DNA of 64,000 bases from Riptortus pedestris. Taxonomy: Eukaryota; Arthropoda; Insecta; Hemiptera; Alydidae. The position numbers and the translations under genes are program-made. The DNA lies in assembly GCA_019009955.1 (NCBI GenBank), contig CM032228.1, positions 202,478,501-202,542,500 of the forward strand, given 5' to 3'. Below, piece by piece: positions 9,664-20,511 of this stretch; within the stretch, counting starts at the first letter, position 1, and every line of letters begins with the position of its first letter. Below the pieces are notes generated by a model. That model made no database searches and had not been told where the DNA came from. It was given only the letters and a program-made list of their open reading frames with translations.

Positions 9664-12600
9664 TTGAACGGACCTCATTTTTATCATCTGCTAGGTAGGA
9701 TCGTTGGATATTTGAAGAAATGTTTTGGAAATCGCTTCATGAGTACAACCTCAATAGCTGATTTCCCCCAAGAGAAATCTTCTGAAATGAGTGCAGGGTG
9801 AATAGTTATATATAGAAAGGATAGGTGGCAGGTAAAGGATTGTTACCTTTACCTGCAAAAAAAAAAGATGAAGTGAAAATGAGGTCTATTCAAAATTACA
9901 GTTACTGATCTAGCAGTCACAATTCTTATTTAATCATTACCAAACTCGATATTTGTGTTTCGTGTAAAACTAAAGACCATCTTCATTAACGGCTGTCGTC
10001 CTTCAGTAAACCCCCACTCATTCTCATCTCGTTTAAACAATAAGCTGAAAAATCATGAAATCCCTCATTGCTTGCTTAAATTTCAAATTTGTTTTTTAAT
10101 GAACTTTTAGTGTATGGTGGAGCAGAGAAACACGTATTTTTCACTGTACATTTCATTATTCTTCTGCTCCACACTACACTCAGTGATAAAATGTTAGACA
10201 CACCCATTGAAATTAAAAAAAATTTCATATTTTCTTTATTTTTGATTGATATTATTTTTTCAGTCACATTTCAAAGTATAAATTATGATATTGAAATGGG
10301 GACAAACTTCTCAGACTGTGAGGATTGTTTTAATCCAATATCAGTAAATATTGACATTTTAAATGCGTCAAAATGATAGACACACTTGTTGTTTACTATT
10401 TTCTTAATCTTCTGGAGTTGAAATCATTAAAATACCATTTCTACTTCAGTGCAGAGTTGAATTTCTTTAAAAATAGACCTAAAAGACAACGTGAGTTATG
10501 GGGAAAAATAAGTGTTTCTCCGAAGAAGAACGCGTTTGATCTCTTCACTCCACAAGTGCGGGATGAGCTGTAGGGAAATCAAGTGAAGTTTTTCATCGGT
10601 CGCAAAGTTTCTTCGGCACGGGGAGGCATATGGAACCCATCGTTCTACTGGGAGGCCCCCTGCTTTGACATTAAGAGAGAAACGGAAAATTCTTCGAATC
10701 GCATCTAACTCTTCTAAAACAGCAAGAGCAATTGCTGAAGAAGCTGGAGTTGAAACAAAATTGAGGAATGTCCAGAGATTATTAAAAAAGTCAAAAACAT
10801 TAGTTAGAAAAAAATTGAAAAGAAAATCAGTTTTGAATACACGTCACAAATTAGGTGATGTCGTGGACTGAGGAGTGGAAGAATGTCATCTTTAGTGATG
10901 AAAAAAAATTCAATCTGGATGGGCCTGATGGATTTTCGTATTATTTTCATGACCTAAGAAAAGAAGAAAAAAAATTATCCAGGTGTCAAATGGGAGGAGG
11001 AAAAGTTATGGTTTGGGCTTCAATTGGTTACAAAAAAAAAAAAGGAAATTAGGTATTTCTTTCATCAAAAATAAACTCAGCTGAGTATAAAACTGTGTTA
11101 GAGGAACACAAGTTGACTTTTAATGACATGTCTGAAGGCACACCTGTTTTCCAGCAAGATAACCCAAATACAAGGAGGCTGCTGATTAACTTCAGGTCAG
11201 TGATGGATTATTTTATTACTGTTTTACGAGTAATTTGCAAAGATGGGAGGGTAGAGATAACTATTTTTGAAGTGTGTCTAACATTTTAGCACTGAGTGTA
11301 TACGAGAGGTACACACAAATATGTTATGTGTACATCATCAATATTTCTGACTTTTAAAATGTTTATATACTAAATGTATGCATATTTATACTCTATTTAT
11401 AACCATCTCTTCCAGCACTACAAATAATATTTAAGGTTCTAATCAGGCCAGGAAGAGGGGTGGGGTTGTAGATTGAGTTAAATTAAATTTTGTAACTGTC
11501 TCCATTGTTTTGAATCAAATTGATAAATGTTCAATAATCAACCTTTTTAAACATTTAATGTCTTACAATTTTTGCTGTAAATATACTTTCTTTTCTAGTT
11601 TGACTATTAACCCTTTCCTTGCGCAAAGTCACTACAGTGGCTTGAATCAAGTTATTTGTATAATCTCCAGCGTTCAATAAAACACTACATCTACTCATTA
11701 GATTTTTACTTTGAGTAACTGAACATCTCATGTCCAGGTTTGATTTCATTCCAGTTCAGATGGCCATTTTACTATGGGATAAATAGAGAATAGCTGATGA
11801 GATGAAATCATCAACGCTCTCTATTCCTGCACTTGGGAAATCTGCTTAGTTTATTCAGCCCCTGTGAGAGACTAAACAAAATTTAAACATACGACTTAAT
11901 TTCTGAATTCAATTACATTGTTAGAATCGGACTAAGAGATCCATTATTAGTATAGGATCATTTCTTAATTAGAATTAATAGATTAACAGGTGATTTCTTA
12001 CCTTCACATAGGGCAAGAATGCTTTCAGTTGTATTCATGTCTCTCAATGCAAACATAGCGGTATACCTTTCAAATAAATCTTTATTATCATCTAACAAAA
12101 TGTTCTTTAACTCGTTGATGTCAGTGGAACCGGCAGATGGAGTTGGATCTACTGAGCTGTAAACTGACTTATTGTATTTAATATCAGGATGAGTGGTTAG
12201 CCATTCAATTCTCTTAATGGCAAGGTGGCATGTTTCAGATATTTCTGGTGCTGGATCATTAGCATATTTTTTAAGAATTTCTAATGAACTCTCACAACCA
12301 ATAGCCCCTATTGCTTCACCTAAAAGAAAACAGTGAATATCCTAAAATATAACATAAAAAGTAGAATGAGTTTTCTAAAACACAACAAAATAATCTTCAG
12401 ATTTATACAATGGAAGGTCAAAAATAAAAATCATTTCTCAATAATTGAATTTATTCAGTCTGCCTAAGCACTCAAGCACAACAAAGGATTCAAGTTTAAA
12501 ACTTTTTGAGTAACTAATGCCGTTTCAAATTCCTCAGGTACCTTATTAGAGGTGCAAAACAAAATTTATCAATATCTTGAACATGATTTGAATTATTCAA

Positions 12601-14739
12601 ATAAGCAATTATATGTCAGATTAATCACCTGGACCTCATCAGTTCCGATTTTGATAACATTTAGTACGATGATCGTAATATAGGTAATTCTGTGAATTTT
12701 TAAGTTTTTATCTTGAAAACTATTGAAGATACAGACACGTAAAAAAAATTAAAAAATCATACTTCCAAATGATTACAACTTTTTGCATAATTGAAGTAGA
12801 ATAAAAGTTCAAAGACTGTTGAAAAGCTAAGGACCAGTTTTCTAAATACACCATATTTGACCTCCTTATTTCTTTCTTATACTATACATCTGAGAGCAGT
12901 ATATTGCTGTAGCATACATAATATGCAGGAGGGTAACCTGAAATCTGGATTGCATCTTAAATGGTCCTTTTTTTAAGTCTTTTTTAATTGACAAAAAAAA
13001 GAAAATTGTGGCCTTATTTAGTGAAACAAGATCCCCAACAGCCTCTACGTCATTAAGCTTTTGCATATTTGTCTGTGTCTGACAAAACATAAATCACGTT
13101 AATCCTACAGCGCCTACCTGAAGTACCATCGTAATATTTGGTAGCATAATATTGAGGTAATAAAAAAATACACAACAAGCACATTTTTCTGAAAGAGCAT
13201 GTTTGAGATATTCATGGCCAAATTTAATGTGAATGATCTTGAAACTAGTTATCACCAGAAGGCCATAGATAGTATCACTAGAAAGCTCTATTCCTAAGCT
13301 TTTCAACAGTGTTAAAAATCTGAAATTTGTCAGAATTACCTAGGCAAATAAGTCATTCATGTCAAATTTCATCAGTATCTGAACTGGTAAGGTTGAAAAC
13401 GTATTTTTTATAATGATCTCAAATTGGAGTGTCTTCAGTGTTGGATATCTGTCTACAACCTTTTCTACTAAAACCCTGGAAATGCCTTCCTACTTTATTC
13501 TTTCAGTAATGACTATCGTAATCCACTCTAAAATAATACAGTACACATTTCTTGATGACTACTAAATATATGTGCACCAAAAACTCCATATTTGTTTAAG
13601 TGGTTAGGAATGTTCTAATACCAGTCAAATCTAATCCAATTTCACCTTTCACTCCAGATCTCTTGATATCCCTTTTGCCAAATCTTACCCACACCCAATA
13701 CCTAAATTTTCATCCCTAGCTGGTCATTTTAATTCCATTATTGATGTCCCCTCATCAAGAAATTTCCCCAAAGTTCATCAACCAAGGTGTCAATGGCCTA
13801 GAGGTCTATTACTTTTATAATAATATTGTACACCTCACTTCAATTTTCCCTTGTCTGTGTACAAATACCTGTCACCAGTCAAACCAAAATTTTGTATTTT
13901 GGTATTGCTGCTGCTCTTTTTCAATCAAAGCATCATAAGAGACATAAATACAATAAAAAGAAATATTCTGACAGCCATTAAAATTTGGAGTGTTTCATTT
14001 TTCATTTATAAATTACATTTACTTTATAAGGCTAATTTTATGCGGTATTTACCAGGGCAAGATTTATTTAGCATCACTTACTTAATTGCATTTGCCTATG
14101 TAGGAATCCTAGACTCAAAGTTATCCAATGCCTGTTTGAAATGTCAATGCTGATATGTCGTGCAGTTTAAGGTGTATTTTATCAACCCACACAGTGTGTG
14201 ATCCACTGCTCATGGTAATAATAGCGGCAGTGCAAGATTCTCGCTGGTGTTTGTGTGCTTGAGTACACCTTGTAATGAGTAGCCTTTGAAAAGTTACTCA
14301 AAGGTTTTGGGACCTTAAGGCTGAGCCTTTTGCAAAAAGGCATTTAAGGTGTACAACTTTGAGCAATTTACAAATTTCATTAATTTATTTTTTTGAGGGA
14401 CACATCTATTACTACTAAATATTAAGTTATTTATGATAAATCACATTGTTGGGTACCTGCTTCATGGCGTACCATAGGATGCTCTTCTTTATCAGATAAA
14501 ACTTTATATAAGAACGGCAATGCTGCAGGGTCTTGCATTTGTCCTAAACAATATGCTAATTCATGTTTCAAAAGGGCTGATGAGTCACAAAAGCAATCAT
14601 TAATAACTTTAATGGCTTCAAAACCCCCTATATTCCTGAGGGTAAATAAGGCTCGAAATCTTTCTTTAAGGGGTCTCTTGTCATCATTCAATATTTTGCC
14701 AATATGTTGCACTTTACTATGCAATTCAGTAGAACTCAT
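7516..14739 (-). CDS. DOHH: Deoxyhypusine hydroxylase, complete, three exons
   Basis: Exons 14457-14739, 12002-12319 and 7516-7826 join in frame (both introns phase 1) to 303 residues, close to the 302 of human DOHH. The enzyme hydroxylates deoxyhypusine on eIF5A, completing hypusine formation. It is a HEAT-repeat protein with two symmetric halves and a di-iron site held by four His-Glu pairs. All four pairs are visible: KHELAY (H59/E60), VRHEAGEA (H92/E93), FRHEVAF (H211/E212) and VRHECAEA (H244/E245). The spacing of 33 within each half is as in the family. The start ATG at 14737-14739 gives the expected N-terminus ([18 protein letters not shown]). Intron 2 (7827-12001) carries three family H elements and a mariner; intron 1 (12320-14456) is free of recognised repeats. 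No sign of inactivation. Confidence 0.95.
8181..9110 (-). mobile_element. Family H element, copy 3 (degraded)
   Basis: A reverse copy with diverged right end (CTGATTTCCTTAAGG), CTCTAACAGTCACAATT, CAAAATATCTATGTTATTAT and a left end at about GGGGGAAATCTGCTTGTTTAG. The usual (TA)n is replaced by a mixed CATATGCATGTGTATG tract. Confidence 0.7.
9177..9788 (+). mobile_element. Family H element, copy 4
   Basis: This forward copy runs from GTCTGTCACGCAGGGGCTGC to GATTTCCCCCAAGAGAAATC and has (TA)n at about 9633-9660. It is head-to-head with copy 3. The right-end hairpin is imperfect. Confidence 0.8.
10177..11298 (+). mobile_element. Tc1/mariner-superfamily element with TA target site
   Basis: The termini form inverted repeats: the left begins CACTCAGTGATAAAATGTTA and the right ends TAACATTTTAGCACTGAGTG, with one internal mismatch over at least 27 bp. 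TA flanks both ends (10175-10176 and 11299-11300). The element is 1122 bp and carries a broken transposase. It sits inside family H copy 5. Confidence 0.9.
10498..11240 (+). pseudogene. Decayed Tc1/mariner transposase
   Basis: A start-like [13 protein letters not shown] occurs at 10498. A linker [14 protein letters not shown] joins two helix-turn-helix units (second: [10 protein letters not shown], then NVQRLLKK). The catalytic core shows [13 protein letters not shown] with the first Asp and PVFQQDN with the second Asp. Several frameshifts and stops separate these blocks, and the region holding the third acidic residue is missing. The copy cannot make an active enzyme. Confidence 0.85.
12002..12319 (-). 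CDS. DOHH: DOHH exon 2
   Basis: The 318-nt exon has acceptor TTTCTTTTAG and donor GTAAGA. It completes the second His-Glu motif ([12 protein letters not shown]) and encodes the linker between the HEAT halves, including the acidic segment [17 protein letters not shown]. Confidence 0.93.
12320..14456 (-). other. DOHH intron 1, no recognised content
   Basis: There is no coding, SINE or family H/R similarity that I can support. Short open frames here have no recognisable motifs. Confidence 0.6.
14457..14739 (-). CDS. DOHH: DOHH exon 1
   Basis: The 283-nt exon runs from the ATG to donor GTACCC. It encodes HEAT repeats 1-2 with the first metal pair KHELAY and the start of the second, VRHEA. Confidence 0.94.
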
Positions 14740-15029
14740 TGATTAAGATTTTAATACTAAAATGTCAGGTAAAAGTGAACTATCAGTAATAATATTAGAG
14801 GAAATGGCTTTAAGTTTCAGAAACTTTGACTAACAAATCCGAAGCACTAAATTCGTAAAAGACTAAAAACTGGAATGGAGTTCAACTAAAGGCAATCTGT
14901 AACTTAGAAACCTCCTCTTTAAACAAGACAACCGATCCCCAAAGAGGTTCGAAAAATGTCTAGAGGTGAAAGCATTTATTTCAGAGTGACATGAATCAGA
15001 TGAAATAAGACACAATTAAGAGCCTTTTA

Positions 15030-15330
15030 ATCGGGTCATTGTTTGTTTGGACATTTAAATATCGAATTTGGTAAGGATAACAAAAATTACGACCGCTACA
15101 GCGGTAACACACGAGTGTTTGTTTGTGTGTAAAATACCTCCTTTTCCTAAAAGGAAACGAAAGCACAACGATAACAGCTATTTTCGGAGATTTCTCTATA
15201 GGGAAACCAGCTATTGAGGTTGTACTCACGACGCGGTTTTCGAAAAATTTCCTGAAATGCCCAAATGGGTAAATATTCTACCTAATAGATGACGAAAATG
15301 AGGCCCGTTCAAAATTTTATATATATCACT
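15030..15330. repeat. Two family H fragments
   Basis: Positions 15045-15110 match the middle of forward family H (TAAATATCGAATTTGGTAAGG, then CGACCGCTACAGCGGTAAC). Positions 15190-15328 match the reverse right end (CAGCTATTGAGGTTGTACTC, then GACGAAAATGAGGCCCGTTC, then a short TA tract). Confidence 0.6.
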
Positions 15331-15902
15331 TGGGGGAAATCATTTGAGGTGGAAATATTCTATTCTGTTTTTGGCTATACTTCTACGTGTACAACTGCTC
15401 TTCCCGTTTGGGCCATTTTTAGGTTGGGTGACCCAAGGTACGTATAAGATAAGGTAGTGCCATTTGACGAATAGCCAATCAAAATGCAGGGAGCCTGCTA
15501 CGTCACTCGTTTCCAAGCCACGCCCCCAACCAGCTTAAAAACGACCAAACTACTCTGTTTTCTGATTAATTTGGTGAATACAAAATTTATAAAATGGTAT
15601 AGGTCAATAAATGGTACAAATTACTTTAGCTGAATATATTTTACTTTAAATAAACCATGTACAAATTAGCTCCCATTAAAAATAAATTCACAATAGTTCC
15701 TTAAAATTGAGATATATTTAAAATCGTAATTTTTCTACATAATCAACACAATACAAAGTACTATAATAAGATGAAATGTTCAAAACATGAAAACAGTTAT
15801 GCCTAATATTATACAAAGAAATTAAAGTCAATGACATTGAACAAACCAAGCAATAAACTAAGATACCAGTTACTAGAATATGTTAGTAAATTATTTTAAA
15901 CA

Positions 15903-15962
15903 TCAACTAGTCCATTCAGGTACAAGATTTTTAAAGTATATCATTGGCATGTAATCCTTCTT
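15903..15962 (-). CDS. Candidate terminal exon of the THAP gene
   Basis: After a possible acceptor (GCATCTTTTTAG) the frame reads DKKDYMPMIYFKNLVPEWTS and then TGA at 15903-15905. DYMPM is the same motif that ends the THAP-linked exon and the repeated exons upstream, so this may be the ancestral last exon of the array. The acceptor is weak and no transcript evidence exists, so this is tentative. Confidence 0.35.
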   Translation of the reverse strand, partial: KKDYMPMIYFKNLVPEWTS

Positions 15963-17100
15963 GTCCTAAAAAGATGCATATATTTCGAGTCGCAGGGATG
16001 CCTCGGTTCCAGTTAAATCCTTGTAAAGAGAATGGCACTGATGTTGGAGGAGCCTATGCATTAAAATCCCACAGAATAAATAACTGTGAAAGAAACATGT
16101 AATAACATTACTAATGGACCATGGGAAATAACTCCAATAGTTCTCTATAGGATACACTACCAGAAAATAATTCTTTCCTTACATTTTAAATCTCACCTTT
16201 TTAAAAGCTGTCATTGGCATGTAGTTCGCTTGTCCAAAACTGTTGCTGCTGATATATTTGGAGTGTATGAATTTAAAGCGCACTGTCCCATAGAATAAAT
16301 AACTGTGAAAGAAACATGAAATCAAATTAATGATGGAGCATGGGAAATTAATTCCTATAGTGCTCTATAGGATACACTGCAAGAAGATAATTATTTTTCT
16401 TATATTTTAAATCTTAGCTTTTTAAAAGCTGTCATTGGCATGCAGTCTGTCTTGTCGAAAACAGTTGTTGCTGATATATGTGGAGTGTATGAATTTAAAC
16501 CGCACTGTCCCATAGAATAAATAACTGTGAAAGAAACATGTAACATCATTACTAATGGACCATGGGAAATTAATTCCTATAGTGCTCTATAGGATACACT
16601 ACAGGAAGATAATTCTTTTTCTTATATTTTAAATCTTATCTTTTCAAAAGCTGTCATTGGCATGTAGTCTGTCTTGTCGAAAACAGTTGTTGCTGATATA
16701 TTTGGAGTGTATGAATTTAAACCGCACTGTCCCATAGAATAAATAACTGTGAAAGAAACATGTAACATCATTACTAATGGACCATGGGAAATTAATTCCT
16801 ATAGTGCTCTATAGGATACACTACAGGAAGATAATTATTTTTCTTATATTTTAAATCTTATCTTTTCAAAAGCTGTCATTGGCATGTAGTCTGTCTTGTC
16901 GAAAACAGTTGTTGCTGATATATGTGGAGTGTATGAATTTAAACCGCACTGTCCCATAGAATAAATAACTGTGAAAGACACATGTAATATCATTACTAAT
17001 GGACCATGGGAAATTAATTCCTATAGAGCTCTATAGGATACATTACAAGAAAATAATTCTCTTTCTTACATTTTAAATCTTACCTTTTTAAAAACTGTCA
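15920..17100 (-). repeat. 222-bp tandem array, each unit carrying a small exon
   Basis: The anchor TCATTGGCATGTAGTC recurs at about 15941, 16211, 16432, 16654, 16876 and 17098, giving spacings of 270, 221, 222, 222 and 222. On the minus strand each inner unit has acceptor TATTCTATGGGACAG, then 29 codons beginning CGLNSYTP, containing ISATTVFDKTDYMPM and ending AFEK or AFKK (at 16862-16948, 16640-16726 and 16418-16504). The unit at 16197-16282 has lost one base and is frameshifted. Donors: GTAAGA at 17083 and GTGAGA at 16196 are intact, but the three middle units have ATAAGA, ATAAGA and CTAAGA. Confidence 0.9.
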
Positions 17101-17183
17101 TTGGCATGTAGTCTTCTGTATTAGCTGAAAAATCACTTTTCTTCTTTTTGGGAGAAATCTCATTAATGTGACACAGGGCACGT

Positions 17184-17543
17184 TTATATATTTTCACTCC
17201 TACATTGTCTAGATGTTTCACTATTTGGGTCAGAAGTAGATGTTTGTTTACTTACGGACGATACTGGTAGATTCAGATGGGGCACAGCTTCTTCTTTTAA
17301 TTTCAATCTATTAGGAACATAGCCTAACAATTCTGCTTGTAAATTCCTTTCATAATCACTGTCGCTGAAATGTTCTGAACAAACGCGTGAATTATCAGGA
17401 TTAAAGTTCAAATCACCTTGTCTACACAGGACTACCCACTGTTTCCTAATTTCTGGGTTTTTCGGGAACTGGTAAAAAGATACTGACTTCCCTGATTTCC
17501 TAGGGTTGTGGGAACATGTTGCTACAGCACAATCACTCGGCAT
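17184..17543 (-). CDS. THAP-domain protein, N-terminal exon
   Basis: The 119-codon frame begins MPSDCAVATC. The THAP zinc finger is clear: C5 and C10, W36, then C55 and H58 in VCSEHF, followed by the AVPHL box (86-90), equivalent to the AVPTIF motif that closes the domain. THAP domains bind DNA and occur in chromatin regulators and in P-element-type transposases. An in-frame consensus donor GTAAGT at 17255 would end a 96-codon, phase 0 exon. Alternatively the frame shifts by one after about 17215 and stays open (KRALCHINEIS, then DYMPMTVFKK) to donor GTAAGA at 17083. A coding tandem array follows. Whether this is a host gene or the N-terminus of a decayed transposase cannot be decided here. 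Confidence 0.7.
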   Translation of the reverse strand: MPSDCAVATCSHNPRKSGKSVSFYQFPKNPEIRKQWVVLCRQGDLNFNPDNSRVCSEHFSDSDYERNLQAELLGYVPNRLKLKEEAVPHLNLPVSSVSKQTSTSDPNSETSRQCRSENI

Positions 17544-17912
17544 TTTGAAAAAAATGAGTTATAACACTAAAAAATCAAAATAAATCACAAAAAGAGAGAT
17601 GCTCACTATGTAAACAAAGCTCAATTGGGTAATGGATGACGTAATGCGCCAAAGTCGCAAAAAAGTCACGATCTGCGCACCTGCCGAATGGCACCCCCCT
17701 GGGGTGACCTATAGAAAAAATATTTTAATATTTACCCTTTCCAGTGTTTAGGGTTAATACCCGTCGTTTCTGTGGATTTGTTAATAATAAAATTAATTTT
17801 TTATGTAAGACTTCACTGTCCTCCATATTGTCATATTTCCCGTTTCCTGTGCATTATGCATAGATTTAAATTATTAAAGACAAAATATTATAATAATATA
17901 TTATAATTTATA

Positions 17913-17916
<4 letters not shown>

Positions 17917-17958
<42 letters not shown>
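17917..17958. repeat. (TA)n microsatellite at a family R left end
   Basis: A pure TA run directly precedes the family R left end (ACTATCTCAGATACCCGGC). Confidence 0.95.
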
Positions 17959-17960
<2 letters not shown>

Positions 17961-18924
17961 TATCTCAGATACCCGGCTTCGCTCGGGAATTCATTTGAGG
18001 CTGAATGGTGATGGTATTCTTTTTGGTAAGGCTTTACTTTGCACAATATTTTGACATTTACCCGTCCCAGTGTTTAGTGTAAATACCCGTCGTTCCTGTG
18101 GATTTGTTAATAATTTAGATATTATTTTTTTATGTACGACTTCACTGTCCTCCATATTGTCATATTTCCCGTTTCCTGTGCATTATGCATAGATTTGAAT
18201 TATTAAGCACAAAATAGTAACATACATTTGAATTAATTTTCCCCAGTGAGGTACCTGGTAGTTCATATTGAGAAGAAGTGTTGAGCAAATTTCTCTAAAT
18301 AACAAAATAAACTACTTTCGTTATGTGCATATTTGCCGAAACCCCAATAGGAAATCATTATTATTAATTTCAGGCCTCCCTTATAAGCCCCACTCCTGCC
18401 CATCCCTAGAAATGTTAGTATGGCTTATTATAAGGAAGGCGTTAGTGCTAATACACATACTGAGTGTTTTATTTAGTTCGGTTGAGTCTTTTGTGCCAAA
18501 TAAAATTGTTGTCTCCCGCTATAATTGTTAGCGTATAACGCCTTTATACTTCGGTATACAATGATAGTGTGTATAAAAAAAAAGTTTCTCTAAATAACAA
18601 AATAAACAACTTTTGTTATGTGCATATTTGCCGAAAATGCAATAGGAAACGAAATATCACTATTATTAATTTCAGGCCTTCCTTATAACCCCCACTCCTG
18701 CCCGTCCCTAGAAATGTTAGTATGGCTTATTATAAGGAAGGCGTTAGTACTAATTCACATACCGAGTTTGGTTTAGTTCGGTTGAGTCTTTTGTGCCAAA
18801 TAAAATTGTGGACTCCCGCTATAGTTTTTAGCGCATAACTCATTTATACTTCCGCATACGGCAAAAGTGCATATAACAAAAGTTACTCTAAATAACAAAG
18901 TAAACAACTTTTGTTGTTTTGTAA
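17961..18924 (+). repeat. Family R element, forward copy
   Basis: The left end has ACCCGGCTTCGCTCGGG, then GGCTGAATGGTGATGG and ACATTTACCCGTCCCAGTG. Two internal monomers of about 300 bp follow, each with ATAACAAAATAAACAACTTT-like and CCCCACTCCTGCCCGTCCC. There is no long frame. Confidence 0.85.
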
Positions 18925-19950
18925 CAACTTAACGGGTATACAATCCTAAACACTGGGACGGGTAAATGTCAATATAGTATGCAAAGTAAAGCCTTGCCAA
19001 AAAAATACCATCACCTTTCAGCCTAAGATCAATTCCCGGGCGAAGCCGGGTATCTGAGCTAGTATATATATATATATATATAAAATTGTAACCTCTGTCT
19101 GTACATTGATTTTTTTCGCAAATTTTCACGATAACTTTTCGTTTCACATGTCGTAGACACCATAACTGCATTTTGTTTCTTTCGTGTGTAAAGAATAAAT
19201 AAAATAAACGGCTGAACCGAATTTTATGAAACTTGGTATGTATATTACTACTAAACCAACTTAAAATTTAGGATATATTATTATCCTCTGAGACGAACAG
19301 GAGTGGGGGTTATAAGGGAAGCCTGAAATTAAAAATAGCGATATTTCGTTTTCTATTCGTTTTTCGGTAAATATGCTAATAACAAAAGTTGTTTATTTTG
19401 TTATTTACAGTAACTTTTGTTATATAAACTTTCGTCGAATACCGAAGTATAAATTAGTTAGACGCTAAAAATTATAGCAGGAGTCAACAATTTTATTTGG
19501 CACAAAAGACTCAACCGAATTAAATAAAACTCGGAAAGTGAAATGAAACTAACGCCTTCTTTAGAATAAGCCATACGGCAGGAGTGGGGGTTGTAAGAGA
19601 GGCCTGAAATTAAAAATATCGGTTTTTCGTTTTCTATTGGGTATTCTGCAAATATGCACATGACAAAAGTTTTTTATTTTGTTATTTCATAAAAAAATAA
19701 TTTATATGGCAAAACAACGTTTGCCAGGTTATCTAGTTTTATTAATTAATTAGATTAACTTTTGTTTTATAATTTTTTTTGTAAAATAAGGTATGAAGCA
19801 AGTAATTTGTTAGAAATATTGATATGCTCAACAATTCATTCCAATATGAACTACCCGGTACCTCACCTGGATAAGTTAATTCAAATCCATGTTAGAATTT
19901 TATCCTTAATAATTCAAAACTATGTTATTTTTTAACGCCAGTAACAGTTT
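18925..19950 (-). repeat. Family R, reverse copies facing the forward copy
   Basis: A reverse left end (GGGCGAAGCCGGGTATCTGAG) ends in (TA)n at 19062-19082. A reverse right end (AAAATTGTAACCTCTGTCTG) follows with reverse monomers (GGAGTGGGGGTTATAAG). With 17961-18924 it forms an inverted pair. Confidence 0.8.
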
Positions 19951-20511
19951 GCACCAAATAAAGTATACTGCCCCCCCCCCCTTCTCTTATTCCAAACATT
20001 AATTCATGAGAAACGCCGGTTTTTTTAAGTGTATTTAATACATTATTTAATTATAACGTGAAAAATATTTGAACAAACAGTTTTCGTATTGTGAAGATAA
20101 TGTAATCTGATTTGTTAATGTAATTTAATGTATTACAGAATTTATATCCTAAAGAAGTTGGCGTCACTGAGGCTAGGGAGGTGTCGAGCTACTTCCTTTG
20201 TCCTATCAGTTCTGCCGCTTCCCTGCCGACCTCATATAGGTCTATGTTCACATGATAATTGATGCTTACACTTTTAGCAATGTAGTGTTATTCTCAGGAA
20301 TGTGAATTAGTTTAATAATCATAAATAAATAATTTAAAAGGATAACGCTGGGGATGTGTACCCAGTTATTTCTGGTATTTGTTAACTCTGCTCCGTTAAT
20401 GTATGATATACTTTACTAAATACCAATATAAATATACAGTTTACAATCGAGACTTAAGTAGGCCCTAGACTCGATTTAGTCCGCCAAGAAATCTAGAAGT
20501 AGGACACAAAT

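Larger units (their letters stand above)
9868..11875 (-). mobile_element. Family H element, copy 5, split by a mariner
   Basis: Fragments before 10113 and after 11300 match consecutive parts of reverse family H: GACCTTAAT-type and CTTCAGTAAACCCCCACTC motifs on the left side, and GGGAAATCTGCTTAGTTTA near 11840 on the right. The two halves join across the Tc1/mariner element, which is therefore younger. Confidence 0.6.

Noticed and set aside
13741..14153. Open frames in DOHH intron 1
   Set aside because: No motif, no conservation clue and no matching splice phase with DOHH.
15920..17100. CRISPR-like array
   Set aside because: The units are 222-bp direct tandem duplications of exon and intron sequence in an animal genome, with no short repeat and unique spacer pattern.
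18268..18531. Repeated 60-90-codon frames with PHSCPSLEMLVWLIIRKALVL (18268, 34998, 47369 and others)
   Set aside because: They are the same frame through family R monomers, interrupted in most copies and without coding features. They are a product of tandem repetition.
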